Assembly: GCA_021770345.1 (NCBI GenBank) | Contig: JAETRD010000003.1 | Coordinates: forward strand, 62,001-126,000 | DNA: 64,000 bases | From: Lachnospiraceae bacterium | GTDB taxonomy: Bacteria > Bacillota > Clostridia > Lachnospirales > Lachnospiraceae | Reading direction: 5' to 3' | Part shown: piece by piece, positions 8,240 through 16,488 of the stretch | Layout: every line of letters starts with the position of its first letter | Position numbering within the stretch: the first letter of the stretch is position 1 | Position numbers and translations under genes: made by a program | Notes under the pieces: model-generated | Seen by the model: the letters and a program-made list of their open reading frames with translations, nothing else | Told to the model about the DNA's origin: nothing | The model's database searches: none

Positions 8240-10279
8240 CTAAATAATCCTTTTGAATTTCTTTTCGATTTCGTATTTTGTCATGGATATGACAGTCGGT
8301 CTTCCGTGCGGGCAGTGATAGGGATTTTCCAGAGACAAAAGCTCGTCGATTAACGCCTCCGCCTCCGGGCGCGTAAGATGCATATTTCCCTTGACGGCGG
8401 CCTTGCAGGACATCGACGCGACTTTCTCTAAGATTGCCTCCGGCGCATCACGCCCGCTTATATTGGTAAAATCGTCCAACAGCTCAAGAAACATGCTCCT
8501 CACATCCACCGCCTCAAAATCAGCCGGGACCGCATTCACGGCAAATTCCTTGCCCCCGAACGGCTCGAGCTCATACCCGAACGCCGCAATCTGCTCCCCA
8601 AACCGCTCGAGCGCTTCCTGCTCTTGTGCGTTTAGTGTCAGTATCACCGGCGGGCTGATGTTCTGCGACACGAAACGGTTCTCCCGGACTTTTGCCATCG
8701 TCCGCTCATAAAGCACTTTCTCATGCGCCGCGTGCTGATCGATGAGAAACAGTTTGTCCTCGTATTCCACCAGCCAGTAGGTCTCAAAGAGCTGTCCGAT
8801 GATCCGGTGGCGTTTCGCGCCCTCTTTTGTGAAAAAACCGACCGTACGGTCTGCGAGCGTCTGCTGCTCATACAAAGGCTCCGGCGCCTCCTTTGCTTCC
8901 GGCGCTGCGGAATCTGACTGATAATTGCCGCTCTCCCGCAGGATCTCTGCCTCGCGGTTCCCGCGTCCCGGCAGCGTTTCCGTTTTGGCGCCGGCGTTTT
9001 TTTCCAGCGTCCGGTGCAGCAGCTTTTCAAATACGGCAAGATTTTCCGGCTGCCGCGGTTTCTTCTCCGGCTCTGCTGTGTCAGAAACCTGCTTTTCAGG
9101 CGCTGACTGCTCCCGCTGCGGATATTTGCGCTCGTAGGGGCTGTCCGCCGCAACCCGGCTGCGAATCGCTTCCATGCGGTGCTTCTCAAACGGCTCCGGC
9201 GCCCCGGCACAGGCCGCCTTTTTTGTCGCTTCCCACCGCTTTTCTTCCGTTTTCGCCTTTTTTTCCTCGATCGGCACTTCGGGAATCAATTCCCTGCCAC
9301 TCAACGCGTCCCGCACAATCTGACACAGACTGCGGTATAGTTCCTCGCCGCCCGAAAAGCGCAGTTCCATTTTGGTGGGATGCACGTTCACATCGAGCTT
9401 TTCCGTGTCAATCGTAAAATACAGGACGCAGAACGGATACTGGTGCTGCATCAGAAAACCCTTATACGCTTCCTCGACAGCCTTTGAGATCAGCGCGCTT
9501 TTGATGTAGCGCCCGTTGACAAAATAGCTTTCAAAATTGCGGTTTCCCCGGGAGATCACCGGTTTCCCGATAAACCCCTTCACCGAAAAAAGCGCCGTCT
9601 GCGCCTGTACCGGAAGAATGGCCGCGGTGATATCCCGGCCATAGATATGGTAGACGATATCTTTTTCCTCGGAATTTCCCGAGGTGTGCATTTTGGTCTG
9701 CCCGTTGCTGATAAACTTAAACGACACGTCCGGGTGGGACAGCGCAAGCCGTTCCATCAGATCGCTGATATAGTTTCCCTCGGTGATGGCGCTTTTTAAA
9801 AATTTCTTTCGGGCCGGCGTGTTGTAGAACAGATTCCGCACGATGAATGTGGTTCCGTCCGGCGCGCCGATTTCCTCATTTGCAAGTTCCTTAGAACCTT
9901 CGATCACATATCTGGTTCCGGTCATTTCACGGCCGGACTTGGTGATCAGCTCCACCTGTGACACGGCGGCGATACTCGAGAGGGCCTCACCGCGGAATCC
10001 GAGCGATTTCACACACAGCAGATCCTCCACGCTCTTAATCTTGCTCGTGGAATGGCGCAGAAACGCAAGCGGTACCTGCTCCCTGTCAATGCCGCACCCG
10101 TTGTCCGTGACGCGGATAAATGAGGTGCCGCCCTCCCTGATCTCCACGGTAACGGCGGTGGCCTTCGCGTCAATCGCGTTTTCCGTCAGCTCTTTTACGA
10201 CCGAGGACGGGCGCTCCACCACCTCGCCGGCAGCGATCTTATCAATTGTCTCATGATTCAGCAGCGTAATCTGCGGCAT
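8240..10279 (-). CDS. mutL: DNA mismatch repair protein MutL
   Basis: MutL couples MutS mismatch recognition to strand incision. The 679-residue product has the GHKL ATPase at the N-terminus (IAAGEVVERPSSVVKEL, ENAIDA, DNGCGI, FRGEALSSI, GTTFIVRNLFYNTPARKKF), a variable Pro/Glu/Lys-rich linker at about 330-480, and a C-terminal dimerisation domain. The C-terminal endonuclease motif is visible as QHAAHEKVLYE (DQHAxHE), followed by the CHGRPT-like zinc/metal motif CPHGRPT near the end. It is therefore the endonuclease-competent type. An upstream extension to 10366 was rejected because AGGAGAG lies just before the ATG at 10279. It is separated from mutS by 95 bp containing hairpins. Confidence 0.97.
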   Translation of the reverse strand: MPQITLLNHETIDKIAAGEVVERPSSVVKELTENAIDAKATAVTVEIREGGTSFIRVTDNGCGIDREQVPLAFLRHSTSKIKSVEDLLCVKSLGFRGEALSSIAAVSQVELITKSGREMTGTRYVIEGSKELANEEIGAPDGTTFIVRNLFYNTPARKKFLKSAITEGNYISDLMERLALSHPDVSFKFISNGQTKMHTSGNSEEKDIVYHIYGRDITAAILPVQAQTALFSVKGFIGKPVISRGNRNFESYFVNGRYIKSALISKAVEEAYKGFLMQHQYPFCVLYFTIDTEKLDVNVHPTKMELRFSGGEELYRSLCQIVRDALSGRELIPEVPIEEKKAKTEEKRWEATKKAACAGAPEPFEKHRMEAIRSRVAADSPYERKYPQREQSAPEKQVSDTAEPEKKPRQPENLAVFEKLLHRTLEKNAGAKTETLPGRGNREAEILRESGNYQSDSAAPEAKEAPEPLYEQQTLADRTVGFFTKEGAKRHRIIGQLFETYWLVEYEDKLFLIDQHAAHEKVLYERTMAKVRENRFVSQNISPPVILTLNAQEQEALERFGEQIAAFGYELEPFGGKEFAVNAVPADFEAVDVRSMFLELLDDFTNISGRDAPEAILEKVASMSCKAAVKGNMHLTRPEAEALIDELLSLENPYHCPHGRPTVISMTKYEIEKKFKRII

Positions 10280-10328
10280 ACTCTCTCCTCTCTCTGAGTA
10301 AAAATTGCGACAGCATAAATTGCCCCGA

Positions 10329-10370
10329 CAAAAAGCGAAGCTTTTTGCGAGCGAGTGCGCGGGCACTCGC
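10329..10370 (-). terminator. Two adjacent hairpins between mutS and mutL
   Basis: Immediately after the mutS stop the minus strand can form a hairpin with the perfect 8-bp stem GCGAGTGC/GCACTCGC (10351-10370). A second hairpin follows, with a stem CAAAAAGC/GCTTTTTG and loop TTC (10329-10347) that ends in a run of T. This looks like an intrinsic terminator or attenuator, so mutL expression may be partly independent of mutS. Confidence 0.55.
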
Positions 10371-10374
10371 TTTT

Positions 10375-13017
10375 TTACCAGCGGTTCTTCACTTTATTCT
10401 GCAGCTCGTACAATTTATTCAGCGCCTCGATCGGCGTCAGGTTTCCGACGTCCACGTTGCGCAGCTCCTCAATGATATCATCGTCTTTTACCGTGTCGAA
10501 CAGCGACATCTGCGTCAGGTCCACCTCGTCGAGATGCTCCTTTTTCCGGCGGGTTCCGGAATCTACCGGGATTTTCCGCGTGACGCCGGTGATGTCGTTT
10601 GCGATCAGTTCCTCCACGATCTCTTTGGCGCGCTCGATTACGCTCTCCGGCACGCCGGCCAGCTTTGCAACCTGAATCCCGTAGCTCTTGTCCGCACCGC
10701 CCTTTACAATTTTGCGCAGGAAGACGATGTCGTCCCCCTTCTCCTTGACCGCGATACAGTAATTGTTGACGTTTGAGAGCTTGCCCTCAAGCTCCGTCAG
10801 TTCGTGGTAGTGCGTCGCAAAAAGCGTCTTGGCCCCGAGCAGTTTCGGATTGCTGATGTGTTCCACGACCGCCCAGGCGATGCTCAGACCGTCAAAGGTG
10901 CTGGTGCCGCGGCCGATCTCGTCGAGCACCAGCAGGGAATCGGGCGTGGCGTTCCGCAGAATATTTGCGACCTCGTTCATCTCCACCATAAATGTGCTCT
11001 GGCCGCTTGCAAGGTCGTCCGAGGCTCCCACGCGGGTGAAGATGCGGTCCACAATACCGATTTTGGCAGAGGATGCCGGCACAAAGCTTCCGATCTGCGC
11101 GAGCAGCACGATCAGCGCCGTCTGGCGCATATAGGTGGACTTTCCCGCCATATTCGGCCCCGTGATAATCGAAATCCGGCTGTTTGCGTTGTCGAGATAG
11201 GTATCATTGTCGATAAACATATCATTTGAAATCATTTTTTCCACGACAGGATGGCGGCCGCCTTTGATGTCAATGACACCGTTCTCGTTGATTTTCGGCC
11301 TGCAGTAATTGTTCTGCTCCGCCACCAGCGCCAGCGAGGAAAACACATCGATTCCCGCCACAGCTTTGGCCGTCTTCTGGATGCGCACGACCTCCGCGGA
11401 AATTTTGTCGCGCACGCCGCAGAATAATTCGTACTCAAGGAGTACGAGCTTGTCCTCGGCGCCGAGAATCATATCCTCGAGTTCTTTTAACTCCGGCGTG
11501 ATATAGCGCTCCGCGTTTGCGAGCGTCTGTTTGCGCGTAAAATAATCCGGCACAAGATTTTTATAGGAATTTGTCACCTCGAGATAGTAGCCGAAAATTT
11601 TGTTATACTTGATTTTCAGGTTGCGGATGCCGGTCTTTTCGCGCTCCTTTGCCTCCAGCTCCGCCAGCCACGTCTTCCCTTCCGCTTTCGCGTGCCGATA
11701 CTGGTCGGCCTCCTCGTTGTAGCCGTCTTTGATCAGTCCGCCGTCCCGCACGGAAAGCGGCGGCTCCTCCACGATGGAACCATCGATCAGCGCATGCAGA
11801 TCCTCGAGCGTGTCCATTTCGCCTTTCAGTTCGTTTAACAGCTCACAGTCAAAATCCTCAAGCAGGGTGCGGATGGACGGCAGCATGGCCAGGGAATTTC
11901 GAAACGCAATCAGGTCCCTCGGATTTGCTGTCTTATATGTAACGCGGGTAATCAGACGCTCCAGGTCGTAGATGGGATTTAAGTATTCCCTTAGCTCCTC
12001 CCTCGTGATTACATGCCGGTTGATCTCCGCGATGGCGTCCTGCCGCCGCTCAATCTCCGCCCGCTCAATCAGCGGCTGTTCCACATAGGAGCGCAACAGC
12101 CTTGCCCCCATAGCGGTTTTTGTCCTGTCGAGCACCCAGAGCAGCGAACCGCGCTTCTGCTTCTCGCGCAGGGTTTCGACCAGCTCGAGATTGCGTCTCG
12201 TGGAACTGTCGATGACCATGTATTTCCCTGTGGAATACGGATGAATTGCGGAAATGTGCTCCAGATTGTTTTTCTGCGTCTCGTAGAGATATCGGAGCAG
12301 CGCTCCCGCCGCAATCACACCGCAGTCGTAGTCGGAAAGCCCGAGCGCCGCAATGCTTTTTACATGAAAATGCTCTTTTAATGTTTTTTCTGCAAGTTCA
12401 TCTCCAAAATACCAGCTCTCGAGCGCATATATTGTAATTTGCAGTCGATGACGCATGTCTTCCACGTCGACACCGCTCATATAAAAGCTTTCGTTGCATA
12501 TAATTTCGGACGGAGCGAATTTATTGATCTCGTCGATCAGCTTTCGCTCGGAATCGACCTCCGTCACATAGTAATCGCCGGTGGAGACGTCCACAATCGA
12601 AAGCCCGTATTTGTCCGCCAGATATACGATACTCATCAGGTAATTATTCTTCGATTCGTCGAGCGCCTGCATGTCGAGATTGGTGCCCGGTGTGACGATG
12701 CGTATCACTTCGCGTTTCACCAGGCCCTTTGCAAGCTTCGGGTCCTCCACCTGCTCGCAGATGGCAACCTTGTGCCCGTTGCTTACCAGCTTATTCAGAT
12801 AGCCCTCCAGCGCGTGAAACGGAACGCCGCACATCGGCGCGCGCTCCTCCATCCCGCAGTTTTTTCCGGTCAATGTCAGTTCGAGTTCTTTTGAGACAAC
12901 CTCCGCATCCTCGAAAAACATCTCGTAAAAATCGCCGAGACGGTAAAACAGGATACAGTCGCTGTACTCCTTTTTTGTCTGCAGATATTGCTGCATCATT
13001 GGTGTATATTCTGCCAC
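10375..13017 (-). CDS. mutS: DNA mismatch repair protein MutS
   Basis: MutS recognises mismatches and small loops and, in the ATP state, recruits MutL. The 880-residue product starts at the GTG at 13017 (ribosome site GAGG 8 nt upstream), giving the typical N-terminus AEYTPMMQQYLQTK. The mismatch-binding domain shows GDFYEMFFEDA (the F-x-E wedge motif, about residues 32-40). The ATPase has Walker A GPNMAGKSTYMRQ at about 615-627, ASDDLASGQSTFMVEM, Walker B LLVLDEIGRGTSTFDG, and ATHYHEL. Size and motif set fit MutS1, not MutS2. It follows the FAD enzyme gene by 10 bp and leads into mutL. Confidence 0.97.
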   Translation of the reverse strand: MAEYTPMMQQYLQTKKEYSDCILFYRLGDFYEMFFEDAEVVSKELELTLTGKNCGMEERAPMCGVPFHALEGYLNKLVSNGHKVAICEQVEDPKLAKGLVKREVIRIVTPGTNLDMQALDESKNNYLMSIVYLADKYGLSIVDVSTGDYYVTEVDSERKLIDEINKFAPSEIICNESFYMSGVDVEDMRHRLQITIYALESWYFGDELAEKTLKEHFHVKSIAALGLSDYDCGVIAAGALLRYLYETQKNNLEHISAIHPYSTGKYMVIDSSTRRNLELVETLREKQKRGSLLWVLDRTKTAMGARLLRSYVEQPLIERAEIERRQDAIAEINRHVITREELREYLNPIYDLERLITRVTYKTANPRDLIAFRNSLAMLPSIRTLLEDFDCELLNELKGEMDTLEDLHALIDGSIVEEPPLSVRDGGLIKDGYNEEADQYRHAKAEGKTWLAELEAKEREKTGIRNLKIKYNKIFGYYLEVTNSYKNLVPDYFTRKQTLANAERYITPELKELEDMILGAEDKLVLLEYELFCGVRDKISAEVVRIQKTAKAVAGIDVFSSLALVAEQNNYCRPKINENGVIDIKGGRHPVVEKMISNDMFIDNDTYLDNANSRISIITGPNMAGKSTYMRQTALIVLLAQIGSFVPASSAKIGIVDRIFTRVGASDDLASGQSTFMVEMNEVANILRNATPDSLLVLDEIGRGTSTFDGLSIAWAVVEHISNPKLLGAKTLFATHYHELTELEGKLSNVNNYCIAVKEKGDDIVFLRKIVKGGADKSYGIQVAKLAGVPESVIERAKEIVEELIANDITGVTRKIPVDSGTRRKKEHLDEVDLTQMSLFDTVKDDDIIEELRNVDVGNLTPIEALNKLYELQNKVKNRW

Positions 13018-13027
13018 TTTTCTTTCC

Positions 13028-14674
13028 TCAATTTCTCTCTGATACAATTTGTTCCGCCACGCGCAACCCGTCCATCGCGGCGGAGGTGATTCCACCCGCG
13101 TAGCCGGCGCCCTCCCCGCAGGGATAAATCCCCCGCACCGCAGATTCGAAGGCGCTGTTTCTTGGAATGCGCACCGGGGAACTCGTCCGGCTCTCCACTC
13201 CGGACAGGACGGCGTCCGCGCGGTCAAAACCGGACAGCCGCCGCCCGAAGTCTTTCATGCCGGCGATAAATGCCGTCTCGGCCTCCGCGGGCAGAAGCCC
13301 CCGCAGGTTGGCAAAGCAGACCGCGCCCTTTGAGGTGCTCTCAAATGCCCCGTAGCCTGCGGAAACACGGTTCGCGCAGTAGTCCCCGAACAGCTGCTGC
13401 GGAATCCGCCCGCCGCCGATCCGGTATGCCGCCTCCTCTAACCGCTCCTGGAACCGCACGCCCGCAAGCGCGTCATCGGCGCCGAAATCCGCAGGCGTCA
13501 CCGACACGATAATCGCACTGTTTGCGTTTTTGCCGTTCCTGCCCGAATAGCTCATGCCGTTGACTGCCAACCGCCCCGCCTCGGAGGAAGCGTTTACGAC
13601 ATACCCGCCCGGGCACATGCAAAACGAGTATACGCCGCGGCGCAATGCCTGATTTAACGGCGCTCCTGCCGGCGAATCTGCCAACGAATGTAACGGAAGA
13701 TTTGCCGCAAGATTCGCCGTTACCTTATAAGCGGCCGCGGGGAGGATATCCGCATAGGTCTCCCCATATTGCAGCCGGTTCACCGCGTCCTGCGGATGCT
13801 CCACCCGAAAACCCACGGCAAAAGACTTTGCTTCCATTCCAAGCGTTCCCTTTGCGTGGAGCATCCGGAACGTATCTCTCGCGCTGTGTCCGACGGCCAG
13901 CACAAGCCGGTCCGTCTCAAGCCGGTCCGTATGGTTGATTTCCACTGCCGAGAGCCTGCCGTCTGTCACGTCATAATCCGTCATACAGCTCTCAAAGCAA
14001 AAGCGCGCGCCGGCCTTTTCCATAAAAAGGCGCATATTCCGAATCACATCGGAGAGCACGTCCGTGCCGATATGCGGCTTGTTCTCATACAGAATATGCT
14101 CCGGCGCCCCGAACTTCACAAACGTCTCGAGCACAAAGCGATTCCGCCCCTTCGGATCCTTCACGAGCGTATTCAGCTTGCCGTCGGAAAACGTTCCCGC
14201 GCCGCCCTCCCCGAACTGTACGTTTGAGCCGGTGTCAAGGCGGCCGGTCGCCCAGAACGTTTCCACATCCCGCCTGCGCTCCTCCACTCTGCGCCCGCGC
14301 TCGAGCACCACCGGCGGACACCCCGCCCGCGTCAGCGCATAGGCGCAGAACAGCCCTGCCGGACCGGCTCCCACTATAACCGGGCGCCGTCCCGCAAACG
14401 TGGCCGTACATTCGGGAAGACGATATGTCTCTTCATTGGTTAACATAATATTTTTATTGTCAACCCGTTTGAGAATCTGTTCTTCCCCGTCAGCCTGCAC
14501 GTCCACGGCATACACATACCAAAGCTGCGGTTTCTTTCTGGCGTCAATCGATTTTTTTACAAGCCGGTAGCCGAGAAGCCGGCTTTCCTTTATTTTTAAA
14601 AGTCTGCAAATCTGCTGCCGAAGCTGCTGCTCTGTATGTGAAACGGGCAGCTTTATCTGGTTGATGCGAATCAT
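13028..14674 (-). CDS. FAD-dependent dehydrogenase of the COG2509 type
   Basis: This 548-residue flavoprotein has an unusual N-terminal domain of about 90 residues (MIRINQIKLPVSHTEQQLRQ, common to the COG2509 family), then a dinucleotide-binding motif IVGAGPAGLFCAYAL at about 100-115, NVQFGEGGAGTFSDGKLNT, LAVGHSARDT, and a C-terminal glycine-rich FAD contact PCGEGAGYAGGITSAAMDG. The substrate is unknown; related proteins are described only as putative dehydrogenases. The start ATG at 14674 overlaps the preceding gene's TGA in an ATGA arrangement and has AAGGAG upstream, so translation is coupled to the BaiN-like gene. It sits 10 bp before mutS. Confidence 0.9.
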   Translation of the reverse strand: MIRINQIKLPVSHTEQQLRQQICRLLKIKESRLLGYRLVKKSIDARKKPQLWYVYAVDVQADGEEQILKRVDNKNIMLTNEETYRLPECTATFAGRRPVIVGAGPAGLFCAYALTRAGCPPVVLERGRRVEERRRDVETFWATGRLDTGSNVQFGEGGAGTFSDGKLNTLVKDPKGRNRFVLETFVKFGAPEHILYENKPHIGTDVLSDVIRNMRLFMEKAGARFCFESCMTDYDVTDGRLSAVEINHTDRLETDRLVLAVGHSARDTFRMLHAKGTLGMEAKSFAVGFRVEHPQDAVNRLQYGETYADILPAAAYKVTANLAANLPLHSLADSPAGAPLNQALRRGVYSFCMCPGGYVVNASSEAGRLAVNGMSYSGRNGKNANSAIIVSVTPADFGADDALAGVRFQERLEEAAYRIGGGRIPQQLFGDYCANRVSAGYGAFESTSKGAVCFANLRGLLPAEAETAFIAGMKDFGRRLSGFDRADAVLSGVESRTSSPVRIPRNSAFESAVRGIYPCGEGAGYAGGITSAAMDGLRVAEQIVSERN

Positions 14675-15933
14675 AGTACTCCTTCCCCGATTTGCTTTCC
14701 CAATGCCTCCTCGCCCGCATGGCGCCCCGCCACATAACCGCTTGACCACGCCCACTGCAGGTTATAGCCGCCGCAGGTCCCGTCGATGTCGATAACCTCC
14801 CCGGCAAAATAGACGCCGGGAACCAGCTTCGATTCGAGCGTGCGGCTGTCAATCTCTTTGGTGTCGACCCCTCCGGCACACACCTGCGCCGCCTCAAATC
14901 CCCTGCTTGCGACGATATCCACGCGAAAATTCCGAATCGTGCCACAGAGCCTGCCAAGCTGCTTTTTCCGGACCGTGCGGGCCGGGATATGCAAAGCGAT
15001 GCCGGACTCTTTGAGCAGCACCGCGGATAATTTTTTGTTAAAAAGCCCCGTCATCGCCTCCGAAGCGCTTTTTCCCCGTGCATTCTCACCGAAACGCCTC
15101 TCTAACAGCGCGCACAGCTCCTCCTCTGCCATATGTGGCGCAAAATCAATGCTTGCCGCAACCGGCCTGTTCTGCTGCAGGGCTCTCGTCGCAAAACGGC
15201 TGATCTGGAATACCGGGATGCCGGAGATGCCGGATTCGGTCAGCTGCAATTCCCCATATTCCGAGCAAATCGGTTCGCCGTCTACCGTCAGATCTATGCG
15301 CATTTCTGCACGGATTCCTGCAAGTTCCTTAAAAAATGCCTGTTTTCCCTTCAGCTGCACCAGCGCAGGCACAATATCTATAAAGTGATGGCCGAGTTTT
15401 TCTATATGTTGAAATGCAGTTCCGTTGCTTCCGGTCTTCGGCGATGCCAGAAGCCCCGGCGCAAAAACAATCGTTTTGGTCAAAATCTCGTCTTTTTCGA
15501 GACGAATCCGAAAACCGCCTCTCACCGTTTTCACCGATTTCGGTTCGCACGAGGTACAGATCCGTATGTTCCGATAGTCCGCCTCCATCCGAAGCACGTC
15601 AAGTACCGAGGATGCCTGTTCGCTGGCCGGATAATAGCAGCCGTTCCGCTCTTTCGGGTATATTCCAAGCTCCTCGAAAAAGGAAAGCGTCTCCTCAAGT
15701 CCGAACTGTGCAAAGACGGGCAAGACAAAAGCAGGGTTTTCTCCTCTGTAACAGGAGATTCCCTGCAAAGCATTGGTATAATTACATTTTCCGTTCCCGG
15801 TCGAAAGAAGCTTCTTCCCCACCCGGTCCATATGTTCTACAATGATCGTTTCCGCGCCGCAGGAAGCGGCGGAAATCGCGGCCACAAGCCCTGCCGCACC
15901 CCCGCCGATCACGGTCACATCTGTCTGTATCAT
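14671..15933 (-). CDS. BaiN/HI0933-family NAD(P)/FAD-dependent oxidoreductase
   Basis: This 420-residue flavoprotein of the HI0933 (YhiN/BaiN-like) family starts with the FAD motif DVTVIGGGAAGLVAAISAA. It continues with GKKLLSTGNGKCNYTN, which is diagnostic for the family, and ends with GEVIDIDGTCGGYNLQWAWSSG. Some relatives act on bile-acid intermediates in gut bacteria, but most are uncharacterised, so the substrate stays open. It is the first gene of its transcript: a strong promoter and a 23-bp tandem repeat lie in front of it. Ribosome site GGAGGG precedes the ATG at 15933. Confidence 0.9.
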   Translation of the reverse strand: MIQTDVTVIGGGAAGLVAAISAASCGAETIIVEHMDRVGKKLLSTGNGKCNYTNALQGISCYRGENPAFVLPVFAQFGLEETLSFFEELGIYPKERNGCYYPASEQASSVLDVLRMEADYRNIRICTSCEPKSVKTVRGGFRIRLEKDEILTKTIVFAPGLLASPKTGSNGTAFQHIEKLGHHFIDIVPALVQLKGKQAFFKELAGIRAEMRIDLTVDGEPICSEYGELQLTESGISGIPVFQISRFATRALQQNRPVAASIDFAPHMAEEELCALLERRFGENARGKSASEAMTGLFNKKLSAVLLKESGIALHIPARTVRKKQLGRLCGTIRNFRVDIVASRGFEAAQVCAGGVDTKEIDSRTLESKLVPGVYFAGEVIDIDGTCGGYNLQWAWSSGYVAGRHAGEEALGKQIGEGVL

Positions 15934-15955
15934 AATTGCCCTCCGGCATAGCGTA

Positions 15956-16008
15956 TGAGACTTAATGGCTCACGTCGGTGAGACTTAATGGCTCACGTCA
16001 GTGAGACT
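15956..16008 (-). repeat. 23-bp tandem repeat forming consecutive small hairpins in a 5' leader
   Basis: Two complete copies and one partial copy of a 23-bp unit lie head to tail (copies begin at 15956, 15979 and 16002). Each junction on the minus strand can fold as CTCAC-(4 nt)-GTGAG. The array begins where transcription from the promoter at 16009-16037 is expected to start, so it makes up the leader RNA of the BaiN-like gene. It has no T-run, so it is not an ordinary terminator. Confidence 0.8.
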
Positions 16009-16037
16009 ATTGTAGCACACCGAACGCAAACAGGCAA
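16009..16037 (-). promoter_or_regulatory. Sigma-A promoter for the BaiN-like/COG2509 genes
   Basis: On the minus strand TTGCCT (16037-16032) and TACAAT (16014-16009) are separated by 17 bp, with an extended -10 TG one base upstream of TACAAT. It lies between the end of the BofC-like gene and the FAD enzyme genes. Confidence 0.7.
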
Positions 16038-16053
16038 GCGGTCGGATTCGTTC

Positions 16054-16434
16054 TCAGCTTGAATAGCTTTCCAGAAAATCATAAAGCTCTTTGTCGTCCC
16101 GGATGTAGATGTGATTTTTTATGGCCTCCTGCGTCTCTGTGCCCAGATGTTCGAGCCGGATATTTGTCTCCAGATAAACGGTGATGCCGTCCGCCTCGTA
16201 CACCACCAAAAACCCGTCCTTCTCCCCGATCACATAGCGCGCGTGTTCCCGCAGCGCCATACTTTCCGCCACCTCCCACTGCTCCGTCACCTCAATCGGG
16301 TCCGCCTCCAGCTCGGGTTCGGTGGAAATTCGCTCTATATCCGGTGCCTTTGGCGATCCCACTGTCCATACCGCAAGCATCGCACCGCCCAGTACCATCG
16401 CCATGAAAAAGCAAATACCTGTCGTTCTTCTCAT
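16054..16434 (-). CDS. BofC C-terminal-like, membrane-anchored small protein
   Basis: This is a 126-residue protein with an N-terminal signal or anchor helix (about residues 4-24) and an extracytoplasmic remainder. The C-terminal half (YVIGEKDGFLVVYEADG, followed by a charged stretch and ending ELYDFLESYSS) resembles the BofC C-terminal domain. In Bacillus, BofC is a forespore protein that restrains the SpoIVB protease controlling pro-sigma-K processing. I infer only the domain resemblance; small proteins of this type are common and uncharacterised in Lachnospiraceae. The ATG at 16434 has a strong GGAGGAA site; the in-frame ATG at 16446 lies upstream of it and has none. The flippase gene ends 54 bp upstream. 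Confidence 0.7.
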   Translation of the reverse strand: MRRTTGICFFMAMVLGGAMLAVWTVGSPKAPDIERISTEPELEADPIEVTEQWEVAESMALREHARYVIGEKDGFLVVYEADGITVYLETNIRLEHLGTETQEAIKNHIYIRDDKELYDFLESYSS

Positions 16435-16488
16435 GATTTCCTCCATATATACGATAAGTATTTGCCTTTTTTCTGTTTTTATACAATT

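Noticed and set aside
15133..15951. Plus-strand frame of 272 codons opposite the BaiN-like gene
   Set aside because: It is antisense to a conserved flavoprotein gene, its composition is not protein-like, and no start signals are seen.
15956..16008. Repeat array as a transcription terminator
   Set aside because: The stems are short and no T-run follows; a strong promoter lies directly upstream, so the array is in a leader.
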